64,000 nt of DNA from a bacterium BMS3Bbin14 (GTDB lineage: Bacteria; Desulfobacterota; Desulfobulbia; Desulfobulbales; Desulfobulbaceae): NCBI GenBank assembly GCA_002897615.1, contig BDTX01000003.1, positions 62,001-126,000 on the forward strand, read 5' to 3'. Of the stretch, positions 34,912 through 42,876 are shown piece after piece. Position 1 is the stretch's first letter, and each line of letters opens with the position of its first letter. The notes beneath the pieces are model-generated. The model was not told the origin of the DNA. It saw nothing but the letters and a program-made list of their open reading frames with translations, and did not search any database. Made by a program: the position numbers and the translations under genes.

Positions 34912-36342
34912 TTAATTTCCGACATAGCTGACCTTTCCATTCGTAAAAATGACCTGTTTGGAAGGGTAGATCCATTCTTCTTCCGATGAAGAGGCAGCTA
35001 TTTTATGTTGCGGCTTGCCGATAGAGGCAATCACAGCTTCCTTGCTCATGCCATTCTTTACTTTCCCTTTTAAAATCGCGTCGGCTGCAGAGTGACCATA
35101 GCGTGTGATAAGATCCTGCTTATGCGCAGCAGCAACCGCTTCCTGGCGTCGTTTAACTGCAACGGCGGCGCGGCGTTCACGAGCGGCTTTTTCCTCTCGA
35201 TGCCGCTTAATCGCTGCAACTTGGCGGTGCTTTAAATCGGTCTCCGCTTTTCGCTCCTTCTCAATGACTTTTAGCTTACTCTGAGCTGTGATTAGTTGCT
35301 CAACCCGAACTTTTGCCGTTGCGATGTCGTTTTCAGGTCGGGCAATTAATGCATGTGCCTTAGCAGTGGCGGCGTGTAGCCAGTTGCTTATATGATTCCC
35401 GCTACCATTCACACTATCGCTGCTATCATTAGCGTGTGCCTGTAAATTGCCGGCCTGTTTGTAAAGGGCGAGCGCTTTCTTGTAGTGGCCAGCCGATTCG
35501 GCACAAACACCCAGATTGAAAATTGTAGGTATGTGCAATGGGTTCTTGTCATGAATTTTGGTCCAAGCCTTGCTCGCGCTCTGTGTGTCGCCAAATTTCA
35601 CTTGCTCGACAGCCTTTTCGAATAAAGCTGACATAGCATCGTCCAGACCATTCGTGTCATCCATTACTTTGGCTTGAAGAATCTTAACAGTGGGCGCTAC
35701 ATCCATGCGGATGTCGTGCAGGATTCCTCGCTGAATTTCAGCGATCATGGAGATATCGCTCTTACGCGTCTCTCCGGGACACCACGTTGTCTGTTTTTGA
35801 CCCGCCTTGTGGGCTGTGTAGACAATTTCTCCGGTTGCAACGTTCAAGAGCTTTGGTGTTACCGTGACAGCGATGGTTCGTCGTTCACAGGTTACCGGGA
35901 CTCGATACCACTGTTTGCAAACAAAGTTATCCCAACGGGCGCACTTACTCATTTCCATCTGTCGAGGCTCGTTTTTCACTTGTTCGTTAATTTGCCCGAA
36001 GTATACACCGTTAGCGTTTACTTTTCGTCCATACTCGCGTGCCAAGATCGCATTCGCACCGTAACTCGTGCCGCCCCCGACCAACGTGAAGTATGGCTTA
36101 CCATCAAACTTGGTTGAAGCCAATTCCGTTTCAAGCGCTGCCGCGAAGTTACTGCCGCCGCGCCCCTGGAAACCAGCTATGGTTACCCGCCGTAGATTTG
36201 CGGCCCTCTGGTTGTTTGCGGGGAATCGGCCAGCGACATTTACCTTCGGTGTGGCGCAGCCAGAGAAAATTACCACGGTACTAAGAGCCAACAACTGAAT
36301 GAATCGTGAAACAAAAAAAATTTTATAAGAATAGTTCTTCAT
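34912..36342 (-). CDS. Lipoprotein with CsgG/LpoB-like, TPR and SmpA-like regions
   Basis: A 476-residue predicted lipoprotein with lipobox LSTVVIFSGC (Cys about 29). Residues about 50-235 resemble the CsgG/LpoB fold (RRVTIAGFQGRGGSNFAAALETEL, GEIVYTAHKAG). Residues 240-320 contain TPR-like helices (IFNLGVCAESAGHYKKALAL). Residues 340-415 form a highly charged alpha-helical coiled coil rich in arginine, lysine and glutamate. The C terminus (KNGMSKEAVIASIGKP, EEWIYPSKQVIFTNGKV) looks like an SmpA/BamE-type domain. Function unknown; an outer-membrane-associated assembly role is an inference. It is translationally coupled (TAATG) to the upstream membrane-protein gene. Base composition and codon use are less GC-rich than the flanking genes, consistent with transfer. 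Confidence 0.7.
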   Translation of the reverse strand: MKNYSYKIFFVSRFIQLLALSTVVIFSGCATPKVNVAGRFPANNQRAANLRRVTIAGFQGRGGSNFAAALETELASTKFDGKPYFTLVGGGTSYGANAILAREYGRKVNANGVYFGQINEQVKNEPRQMEMSKCARWDNFVCKQWYRVPVTCERRTIAVTVTPKLLNVATGEIVYTAHKAGQKQTTWCPGETRKSDISMIAEIQRGILHDIRMDVAPTVKILQAKVMDDTNGLDDAMSALFEKAVEQVKFGDTQSASKAWTKIHDKNPLHIPTIFNLGVCAESAGHYKKALALYKQAGNLQAHANDSSDSVNGSGNHISNWLHAATAKAHALIARPENDIATAKVRVEQLITAQSKLKVIEKERKAETDLKHRQVAAIKRHREEKAARERRAAVAVKRRQEAVAAAHKQDLITRYGHSAADAILKGKVKNGMSKEAVIASIGKPQHKIAASSSEEEWIYPSKQVIFTNGKVSYVGN

Positions 36343-37607
36343 TATGTACCCTCATTGTTAGGATGTCCAGCTACACGATCCGCTTCGAGCCTTTCAGCGA
36401 TCGTGCGTAAAGCGCTCGAATGGTTTTCCAGTAGTAGTAGGGCCAAAGGCAGAGAAATAAGCAACAGCACGCCGATTGCTCCAAGCATAACCCTCAGTGC
36501 TACATCACGACCAGAGCGAGCGCTGCTATTCAGCAAATCTGCTTTGGTTTTGGCGGCCTGCGCCTCAGCCAAAATTTGAAGGCGCTTTACGTTCGCTATA
36601 CCCTCAGCTCGGTTCTCCGCGGCAACCCCTGTGCGCCAAGCCTCGCATATTGAGGGTAGGAAGCCGGAGATGACATTATCAGGCGTTATGCGGTTCTTAG
36701 CAAATTCAAACGCCTTGCGATAATCGGCGATGAACACTGCATCACTGCGGTCGACACCACAATTATGCGGAACATTACATGCTTTTCGGAACACTTTGAA
36801 AAAAGTTGGCCCGCGTTTCGGGTCGGCGACGAGCGCAATTTCACGTGCCAGCAAGGTTAACGGCGTCTGCTGTACCGTCGGTTTGGCGAGCTGCGTAGTG
36901 GAAGTGGAGGAGGTGTGGGGAGTGACACTAAGCGCGTTTGCCGCTGCTGTAGGTGATTTAGGGCCGAATCGGAGAGTGAAGCTAACGTTTTGCGGCTTCG
37001 ATTTGTTGCCTAATTTGTCGAATGCAATCACCCGGACGCTGAATGATCGCGACTGGATTTTTCCTGCCGCAACAGCCTTACGCACCAAATTGTTTAGAGC
37101 CTCCGAGGCCACTAAGCCGTACCTGAATGAAGCCGAATGAGTACCCAGGAGTCGTGGATAATGCGCCAGTGGATTGCGCAAGCCGATCGCCCCACGCACT
37201 GGCGTGAAAAAATGAATATCCGTTCCTCCCAGCAGCGAGAAATCGTTGGGAGGGGCAGGCAAACCATTCACTGCGTCGGCCTCGAACTGTCCGATCACTT
37301 TATTCTTGTTCAGAGGCGAGGAGATCACTCCTTTAAAACTGATGAAACGGATATTGGCCGGGCCAGTGAGTTTCGAGGCTACCAAATCGAGCGCGATCTT
37401 GGGATTCCGGGACACATACACGGGCGGCAAGGACGTCGACGTCGACGCGCTGTGCCAGGATTGTGTCTGAAAATACCCAGCAATGAGAATACTAATGACG
37501 GCGGCAAGGAATGCACTCAGTGCCCCTACCAGCATGGCTGTTCGTGCAGCAGGTAAATACACGTTGCTTTGTATATGCCGAAGGCGTGTCCAGAATTTAA
37601 TCCACAT
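36342..37607 (-). CDS. Bitopic membrane protein of unknown function
   Basis: A 421-residue protein with a membrane helix near the N terminus (about residues 25-44, AMLVGALSAFLAAVISILIA) and another near the C terminus (about 372-391, VMLGAIGVLLLISLPLALLL). Between them lies a large domain, probably periplasmic, including a beta-rich part (residues 60-230), a serine/threonine-rich linker (about 232-245) and a cysteine pair (CNVPHNC). I do not recognise the family. The stop codon overlaps the ATG of the downstream lipoprotein gene, so the two products probably act together in the envelope. Confidence 0.65.
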   Translation of the reverse strand: MWIKFWTRLRHIQSNVYLPAARTAMLVGALSAFLAAVISILIAGYFQTQSWHSASTSTSLPPVYVSRNPKIALDLVASKLTGPANIRFISFKGVISSPLNKNKVIGQFEADAVNGLPAPPNDFSLLGGTDIHFFTPVRGAIGLRNPLAHYPRLLGTHSASFRYGLVASEALNNLVRKAVAAGKIQSRSFSVRVIAFDKLGNKSKPQNVSFTLRFGPKSPTAAANALSVTPHTSSTSTTQLAKPTVQQTPLTLLAREIALVADPKRGPTFFKVFRKACNVPHNCGVDRSDAVFIADYRKAFEFAKNRITPDNVISGFLPSICEAWRTGVAAENRAEGIANVKRLQILAEAQAAKTKADLLNSSARSGRDVALRVMLGAIGVLLLISLPLALLLLENHSSALRTIAERLEADRVAGHPNNEGT

Positions 37608-37663
37608 TATTTCACCTCAATTTTTTCAGTTGTCTGAAGTTTTCCGGTTTTTTAGCGGGTTAA

Positions 37664-37873
37664 GCCGGGATAAATAAGTTTCGCACATTGAAGAAGAAAC
37701 CGTATTGGGGTAATCATTTTTGGTCACGTGGTTACTGTGTCGACACCGTTGGTTTGGATGCCGATAAGATCTGCCGCTACGTGAAGTACCAAGAAGCAAA
37801 AGAGCGTCAAGCCAAAAGTAGGCAGCATCTAAATCAAATCGGGGACAACACCGGAACATGCCAATGGAAATGA
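37664..37873 (+). pseudogene. IS200/IS605-type transposase TnpA, C-terminal remnant
   Basis: An open stretch of about 69 codons contains LKKKPYWGNHFWSRGYCVDT and VGLDADKICRYVKYQEAKER, the typical end of an IS200-family TnpA carrying the region of the catalytic tyrosine helix. The N-terminal half with the HUH motif is missing and an in-frame TAA precedes it. There is no start codon with a ribosome-binding site. Confidence 0.75.
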
Positions 37874-38615
37874 GACACCCATTCGTAAATTAAAGAAGAA
37901 TTGCCTGACTCTCATCGGGCTTGTTAATCTATGCGGGGATGCCTTGAGCAGCACCACCTGATTTCATAGATTGAACCTTTTGTTATTACAATATCTCAAG
38001 TTTCTGAGTTGCGTAACATGTTGACCTGCCATGAAAAACGCAGTTTTCCTGTTCAATAACACAAAAGATGCTTGTCGAAATCATTACATTTTTCTGTCAA
38101 AAGACTGCTCTTTTGCTTGATATAGTCAACAAACGAGCAGCAGCGTAGTGTTTATTTATAACGTAAATTCATCACGATAGATCAAGTCAACTTGAGTCAC
38201 AAGAACATTAGTGCCTTACTCCTGAACTTCTGCCATAAAGAACAAGAAAATCAACGCGGCTATTTTTAAAAGATTTTCAGTAGATGCAGCCAGCAAAGCG
38301 TTCAAGACATTTATCAGCCGTCCCCCTTTAAGTGTCACCTGATACCTACTGTTTCGAAAGTTTTCGGACAATTCCGTGAACTCTGAGCAGTCGGCAACCT
38401 CCTCAAGTCATATAACCCTGAATTCAGGGGTTTGCGGATTTACAGCAACCAAGTTGGCATTACCTGTGAGCTTCGATAACACAGAAAAAGACCAAGAAAC
38501 CGCCAAGATAGCAAATCCCTCAAAACGACTTGTTCGACAGTTCTCTTATAATTTACTGAAATCATATGCTCAATACTGCTTATCTCCTCCGTAAAATTTC
38601 AATAGCCAAGAGCAA
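37874..38615. other. Gene-free AT-rich stretch
   Basis: No convincing gene on either strand. It holds stop-rich AT sequence between the tnpA remnant and the zinc-ribbon membrane protein gene, and one perfect 14-bp palindrome (CCCTGAATTCAGGG, 38416-38429) whose inner bases resemble the family A tip. Confidence 0.5.
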
Positions 38616-39011
38616 TTATTTCATATATTCAAATAAGAACAAATCACACTCTAGGCACTTTTCTTGGAGTTTATCAATTTCGGCACCACATTCGGGACAT
38701 TCACCATTATCATATGCTTTTTGTGCTGTCTCCGCAGAAATTTTTTCTTTCTGAAAATTATTAATTGAACCACTTAATTCATATGAAGATGTTACTTTAA
38801 CATCGTCACCTGACTGTATTTTTTTTCCGGAATTTATGTCGCGAATATCTTTTAATATTTTTAGCATGGCATCTTGTCGAACTACCATATCTTTGTATAA
38901 ATTTATTGCTTGAATTACAAATTGCATTTGTTTGAAAATGAAATAAATACAGAAGAATATAAATCCCAAAAAAATCAGAAGTGCAAAGCCTATAATTGCT
39001 TGAAAAGACAT
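38616..39011 (-). CDS. Membrane protein with C-terminal zinc-ribbon motif
   Basis: A 131-residue protein with one N-terminal membrane helix (about residues 3-27, ALLIFLGFIFFCIYFIFK), a helical region and a C-terminal CPECG-x9-CLEC motif likely to bind zinc. Lysine- and isoleucine-rich AT-biased coding contrasts with the GC-rich chromosome around it. Function unknown. It is 25 bp downstream of a DUF2628-like gene and probably co-transcribed with it. Confidence 0.65.
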   Translation of the reverse strand: MSFQAIIGFALLIFLGFIFFCIYFIFKQMQFVIQAINLYKDMVVRQDAMLKILKDIRDINSGKKIQSGDDVKVTSSYELSGSINNFQKEKISAETAQKAYDNGECPECGAEIDKLQEKCLECDLFLFEYMK

Positions 39012-39036
39012 ATGTTACCCTCCAGTAATCTACGTT

Positions 39037-39270
39037 TTATAGTTCGTTTAGATTAATTTTACTCTTTTCTTTTAATCTGTAGTCGTACCAATCACCATAT
39101 CCTCTTGCACCACAATACACCCATATGAATGGTGCTGCCAAAAAACAAGACACTATAGAAAAAAACAACAGCCAAAATCCTTTCGCATACATTCCTTTTG
39201 TAAAATACCAGAATGGACCAAGGATGAAAGCTATCCAATCCCAACCCGCAGTTTTTGAACCATTCGTCAT
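39037..39270 (-). CDS. DUF2628-like small membrane protein
   Basis: A 77-residue protein with the WDWIAFILGPFWYFTKGMYA and GFWLLFFSIVSCFLAA segments typical of DUF2628-type two-helix membrane proteins, ending in a charged tail. Function unknown. It probably forms a unit with the zinc-ribbon protein downstream. Confidence 0.65.
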   Translation of the reverse strand: MTNGSKTAGWDWIAFILGPFWYFTKGMYAKGFWLLFFSIVSCFLAAPFIWVYCGARGYGDWYDYRLKEKSKINLNEL

Positions 39271-39293
39271 TTCTACCCCCTATGATTTTTTTT

Positions 39294-39364
39294 GTCGAAC
39301 CCGCAGTTCAGCGGTTGGCGGCGAGCACAGCGAGTCGGCCATCTGCTGGAACCGTTGGTTGGGC
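39294..39364. other. Degenerate attC-like imperfect palindrome
   Basis: A 71-bp imperfect palindrome. The left arm starts GTCGAACCCGCAGTTCAGCG and the right arm ends TGGAACCGTTGGTTGGGC. The two arms align over about 27 bases with unpaired extra bases, as in integron attC sites. The right end GTTGGGC fits the GTTRRRY core; the left end GTCGAAC fits RYYYAAC except at one base. It is GC-rich inside an AT-rich island. The rest of 39365-39551 has no gene. Confidence 0.35.
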
Positions 39365-39551
39365 GGCTTGATGACGCTCAGGTCGCGATGGGGTGCCGGG
39401 GCAGTCACACGCCGAACATGGCCTCCCTACCGGCTACCAAGGGGGCGGCAACGATGCAGAATAACTCGCCCCAATCCGCCTATTCTTAGCTTGGGATCGT
39501 GGTCCGCTGTCAACGATTCTGAAATTCCATATCTCATTCTGAACCTTCACA

Positions 39552-40114
39552 TCAGCTTCCGTCACACTGTAGGTGCAGCGTGATTTGTAGTTTTTTTTGG
39601 CCTTTTACGTTTACGGACAGAAAACCCTTTTTGTATACGAACAGGCCCTCAGATGCGAGCCGAGTCTGCACTTTGGTCAGCAATCCCAGGTCTTCGCATC
39701 GTGGAATCGAGAGTTGTACCGGCTCCGTTACAATGTGAAACACAATTGTCTCGCCCACTTGTAACTGTTCCCATTGATTGTACAGGAGCTATTACACCAT
39801 CCCAACAGGTCAAAGTAGCGCGACGCGGTTTCTACCCGAAAAATCGTACTATCTTTGATCTTCTTGTTGAGAGTGGAACAATATAGCTCCCCAAACTCGC
39901 TAGTCGATGCTCCGAGTGCAGCGGCATAGGCGGGAACTATGCGCTTGCTAGTCACAGTGCCATGCAGAAGCTCGATTTTCTTTGGATGAATCCTCGGCAT
40001 ATCTCCATTGGCGCATGCTACCTGCGACGACGTTAGAAAGACGCAAATGAGTACGGCTATCGTGAGTGAAAAAAATCTATATTTAGAAACCGATATTATT
40101 TTTAGCGTCGCCAT
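39552..40114 (-). pseudogene. Secreted protein gene with apparent frameshift
   Basis: The upstream part (39728-40114, 128 codons) starts with a signal peptide (FFSLTIAVLICVFLTSSQVACA) and continues with cysteine-containing sequence to INGNSYKWARQLCFTL. A second frame (39552-39758) overlaps it and reads VGETIVFHIVTEPVQLSIPR and onward. Reading AAG-GTG-GGC instead of AAGTGGGC near 39760 would join them as NGNSYKVGETIVFHIV, giving one protein of about 187 residues. A single-base deletion or a sequencing error is likely. Family unknown; probably exported. Confidence 0.5.
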
Positions 40115-40140
40115 AGGGTGACTCCCTCAATTATCGTATC

Positions 40141-40386
40141 TCATCGGCTCCAACCAAAGTATGCTGGATCCGTTACATTCGGCTCAAACTCTGGATATCT
40201 TTTGCGCACATCTTCTACGGCCTTCGCAAATGATTCTGCGGGTGATTGGTTCGGATCACTGCTTAAGCAACGCTGTCTCCGCATTTTGTAGAAATTGCGC
40301 AGTTCGTTTTGTTGGCTACTATGCGAGTCATGAGGAATCCGCTGGAATTCCTCCTTGATCAACTGATTCATCGAATTCCTATCCAT
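40141..40386 (-). CDS. Hypothetical 81-residue protein
   Basis: A soluble, charged protein (QLIKEEFQRIPHDSHSSQQN, SFAKAVEDVRKRYPEFEP) without membrane segments or recognisable motifs. A GGAGGG-type ribosome-binding site lies upstream of the start. It lies 26 bp upstream of the frameshifted secreted-protein gene and is likely co-transcribed with it. Confidence 0.5.
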   Translation of the reverse strand: MDRNSMNQLIKEEFQRIPHDSHSSQQNELRNFYKMRRQRCLSSDPNQSPAESFAKAVEDVRKRYPEFEPNVTDPAYFGWSR

Positions 40387-40445
40387 AATACCCTCCTTTA
40401 GGCTTCAGAGCTCAAGACTTTAGTCGAGCCCTAAGGGGGGACCGT

Positions 40446-40515
40446 GTAGGTCAGGAGCCTTGAGGCTCCTTTCCCCCCTCAGAACCGTACGTGACAGTTT
40501 CCCGTCATACGGCTC
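40446..40515 (-). mobile_element. Group II intron 3' end (domains V and VI)
   Basis: On the minus strand, 40515-40482 is exactly 34 nt, starting GAGCCGTATGACGGGAAACT and ending CGTACGGTTC. This is a textbook domain V hairpin with a GAAA-type loop. It is followed by a domain VI hairpin (AGGAGCC-TCAA-GGCTCCT) with a candidate branch-point A in GACC and the 3' end CCTAC at 40446. The upstream part (to about 40740) shows no intact reverse transcriptase, so this is a truncated intron. Confidence 0.8.
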
Positions 40516-40756
40516 AAGCCCCTGCTAAGGTTCCCTTTGTTGAGGTTCCCGCAATTAATAATTGCTTCACGATAATTGCAGACTGTCAGCAAAGCCGAAG
40601 CTGAAGGACGCACCAGCCTGACGGCCGTCGATTGCTTTCCCTTACTAAGGCGGGCGCTGCCCGCAACCCAATTAACAGATGACATGAGCCACCCCTTTCT
40701 GTTAGCAAGATGGAAGGCAAAAACGACCATCAAACAAAACAAAAAGGAAGTGGCTC

Positions 40757-41150
40757 ATGAAGAAACTTGTACAAAGGTTTTCCGGTCTGGTCAAGGGCAC
40801 TCTCAGCGGATTTGATCGTATTGTTTTCAAAGGATGCATCCTGCCCTTGATGTTGGCGGCTGAAGTAATGATTTTTTGTCAATCCAAAGGAATCCTCAAC
40901 AAGCACTATAAATCTTGGGTAATGGAGCAAACCAACAAGATTGTAAAAGCCGCTGATCAATATGCCAAAGAACATAGTGGACACCCGATCACACATCTGA
41001 CCAGTTGGAAAATCCGTAAAGAGGCTCTGGCCCAAGAGCGACAACAATCCCCGCATCGCCGGCGGACTTATCGGCGTATGGTCCCAGCCTGGAGTCCGGT
41101 TCATCTTTCCGCGCCCATTTCTGCAAGAAAACCGGCTATCCGGTATTGTG
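40757..41150 (+). pseudogene. Frameshifted 5' part of a conserved unidentified gene
   Basis: The first 95 codons read cleanly from MKKLVQRFSGLVKGTLSGFD through RIVFKGCILPLMLAAEVMIF to TSWKIRKEALAQ, preceded by AAAAAGGAAG. After that, sense-like sequence continues in other frames (DNNPRIAGGLIGVWS, then LESGSSFRAHFCKKTGYP), showing at least two frameshifts. I have a sense of this family from other deltaproteobacterial genomes but cannot assign a function. It is flanked by the inverted bases ATGAGCCAC (40684) and GTGGCTCAT. Confidence 0.55.
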
Positions 41151-41219
41151 ACCCCCCGGTGATACGTTGTTTCAGGCCTGAAGACCTCCTCCTCATTTAA
41201 CCCCCTCGCGTTGCTCTGT

Positions 41220-41246
41220 AATTTGGCAACAGTCTGTTGCCAAATT
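41220..41246. other. Perfect 12-bp hairpin
   Basis: AATTTGGCAACA, 3-base loop GTC, then TGTTGCCAAATT. It lies in the 460-bp gap after the frameshifted gene, and its role is not evident. No gene is seen in 41151-41610. Confidence 0.6.
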
Positions 41247-41462
41247 GGTAATATCCGTATTGTAAAATAAACACCATAGACCATTGCTTTATCGCTCTGA
41301 GAGTAAGATAAGCCCCCCTTTATTTCCGGGAATTCCGCAGTTAAATCTCGGCTGATCTTCCGGCCCGAAAACCGGGGGACAGGGGAAAGGAGGAAAGTGT
41401 TAAATGCGGTCACGTATTGTAATTAGCCACTGCCTGGTGTTATTATGTTCAGTGCTATCCAC

Positions 41463-41579
41463 AGTACCCATCCGGAAATGGTCTTTTTGACCCGGTCTCC
41501 CGGAGTCTGCGCTTACCTGGATTCTTGCGAGCTCGCTCACCTGATCTCGAACCAAAATCCTCGTTGCCGGATGGGTACT
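41463..41579. repeat. 117-bp inverted-repeat element (family C)
   Basis: Perfect 13-bp terminal inverted repeats AGTACCCATCCGG and CCGGATGGGTACT, non-coding interior. The interior shares CTGCGCTTACCTGG with the extra segment of the B copy at 17966. It ends 31 bp before the glycosyltransferase start. Confidence 0.65.
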
Positions 41580-41610
41580 CACTATCACTCATACCTGGCA
41601 AAAATATACG

Positions 41611-42867
41611 ATGTCAATAAAAGCGAGAGAGCAAAGGCTGACAGTGCTGCACGTGGCAACGATTAACCAGCCGGTAAAACCGAATCTTGGTTATGGTCCC
41701 ATCGAGATGGTTATCCATAATATCGACAAGGGACTCCATGCCCTGGGCCACCGGTCGATTGTTGCCTGTTCCGGCGATTCCAGCGTCGCCGGGGAACATT
41801 ACGTGACGGTCGACAAAAGCATCGGCGACTACTGGACCGACGAGACCACAGAACGGCACAAAACCATGAACATGCACCTTTCAAGGGCATTGAACAGGGC
41901 CATGATGGGTGACATTGACGTCATCCACACCCATGATGTAAAAGCAGTTGAGTACATACACGACGCAGCAGCCGCCATGCAGGTGCCGATCGTGCTCACC
42001 CTTCACGTAGCCGCAAAAGACTACTTGATGGCAGGTGTCCGGCGGCACTGGTATAGCCCCTTGTCATCTCCCCTGGTGCATTGTGTGCCGATCAGCGAAT
42101 ATCAAAAAAGAGAGTATCAGGGGTTGAACACGGAGGATGTGGTATACCACGGGATTGAAGTGGAAAACTACCCGGCCAAGGAGAGTCCTGACCCGGGAAG
42201 CTATCTCTTCACTATTGGCCGGATAACCCGTGACAAGGGCCAGGACAAAGCCATAGAGATTGCCAGAAAAACAGGCTCCAAACTTGTCATTGCCGGCTGT
42301 GTCCAGGACAAAATCGCGGACCGGGATTTTTTTGCCGAATTGAAAAACTCTGTCGACCTGTTCGTTGATGTCGGCAAACAACCAGTCAACAGTGACTATT
42401 ATGAACGGGTGATCAAGCCGTTACTGGACAGCGACAAGCAGATTATCTACATCGGCGAGATCAGCAGTGCGCATAAAAAACAATGGTACCTGCATGCCCG
42501 GGCCACTTTGTTCCCCATCCAGTGGGGCGAGCCGTTCGGCCTGGTCCTGATCGAGTCAATGGCATGCGGCACACCGGCCATAGCATTCGGCAAGGGCTCG
42601 GTACCGGAAATAATCGTGAACGGCAAAACAGGATTTGTAGTGGATTCTCCGAGTGCTATGATTGAGGCGGTTAAATGCATCGACAGCATTGATCCCGATG
42701 AATGCCGGAGACATGTGCGGAATCATTTCTCCATAACGAGTATGGCCTATAAATATTCGCAGCTGTACCAACATATAGCCATTGACCATGAAATATCAAG
42801 CAGCTACCGCCGACCACCAACCGACTATCTGCAGAAACCTCTCCCGCATGGCATCCCGGCCATATAA
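41611..42867 (+). CDS. GT4-family glycosyltransferase
   Basis: A 418-residue GT-B fold transferase. The N-terminal half contains GYGPIEMVIHNIDKGLHALG and HTHDVKAVEYIHDA. The C-terminal nucleotide-sugar half contains LFTIGRITRDKGQDKAIEIA, the GEPFGLVLIESMACGTPAIA E-x7-E motif (about residues 306-325), KGSVPEIIVNGKTGFVV and a final basic region. Acceptor and sugar unknown. It is nine bases upstream of a GH15 gene, an association suggesting glucan synthesis or turnover. The Shine-Dalgarno sequence is weak. Confidence 0.87.
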   Translation: MSIKAREQRLTVLHVATINQPVKPNLGYGPIEMVIHNIDKGLHALGHRSIVACSGDSSVAGEHYVTVDKSIGDYWTDETTERHKTMNMHLSRALNRAMMGDIDVIHTHDVKAVEYIHDAAAAMQVPIVLTLHVAAKDYLMAGVRRHWYSPLSSPLVHCVPISEYQKREYQGLNTEDVVYHGIEVENYPAKESPDPGSYLFTIGRITRDKGQDKAIEIARKTGSKLVIAGCVQDKIADRDFFAELKNSVDLFVDVGKQPVNSDYYERVIKPLLDSDKQIIYIGEISSAHKKQWYLHARATLFPIQWGEPFGLVLIESMACGTPAIAFGKGSVPEIIVNGKTGFVVDSPSAMIEAVKCIDSIDPDECRRHVRNHFSITSMAYKYSQLYQHIAIDHEISSSYRRPPTDYLQKPLPHGIPAI

Positions 42868-42876
42868 GAGGACCCC

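Noticed and set aside
38416-38429. CCCTGAATTCAGGG palindrome as a family A excision footprint
   Set aside because: Only the inner 12 bases resemble the element tip, and there are no flanking duplications; 14 bp is too short to separate from chance.
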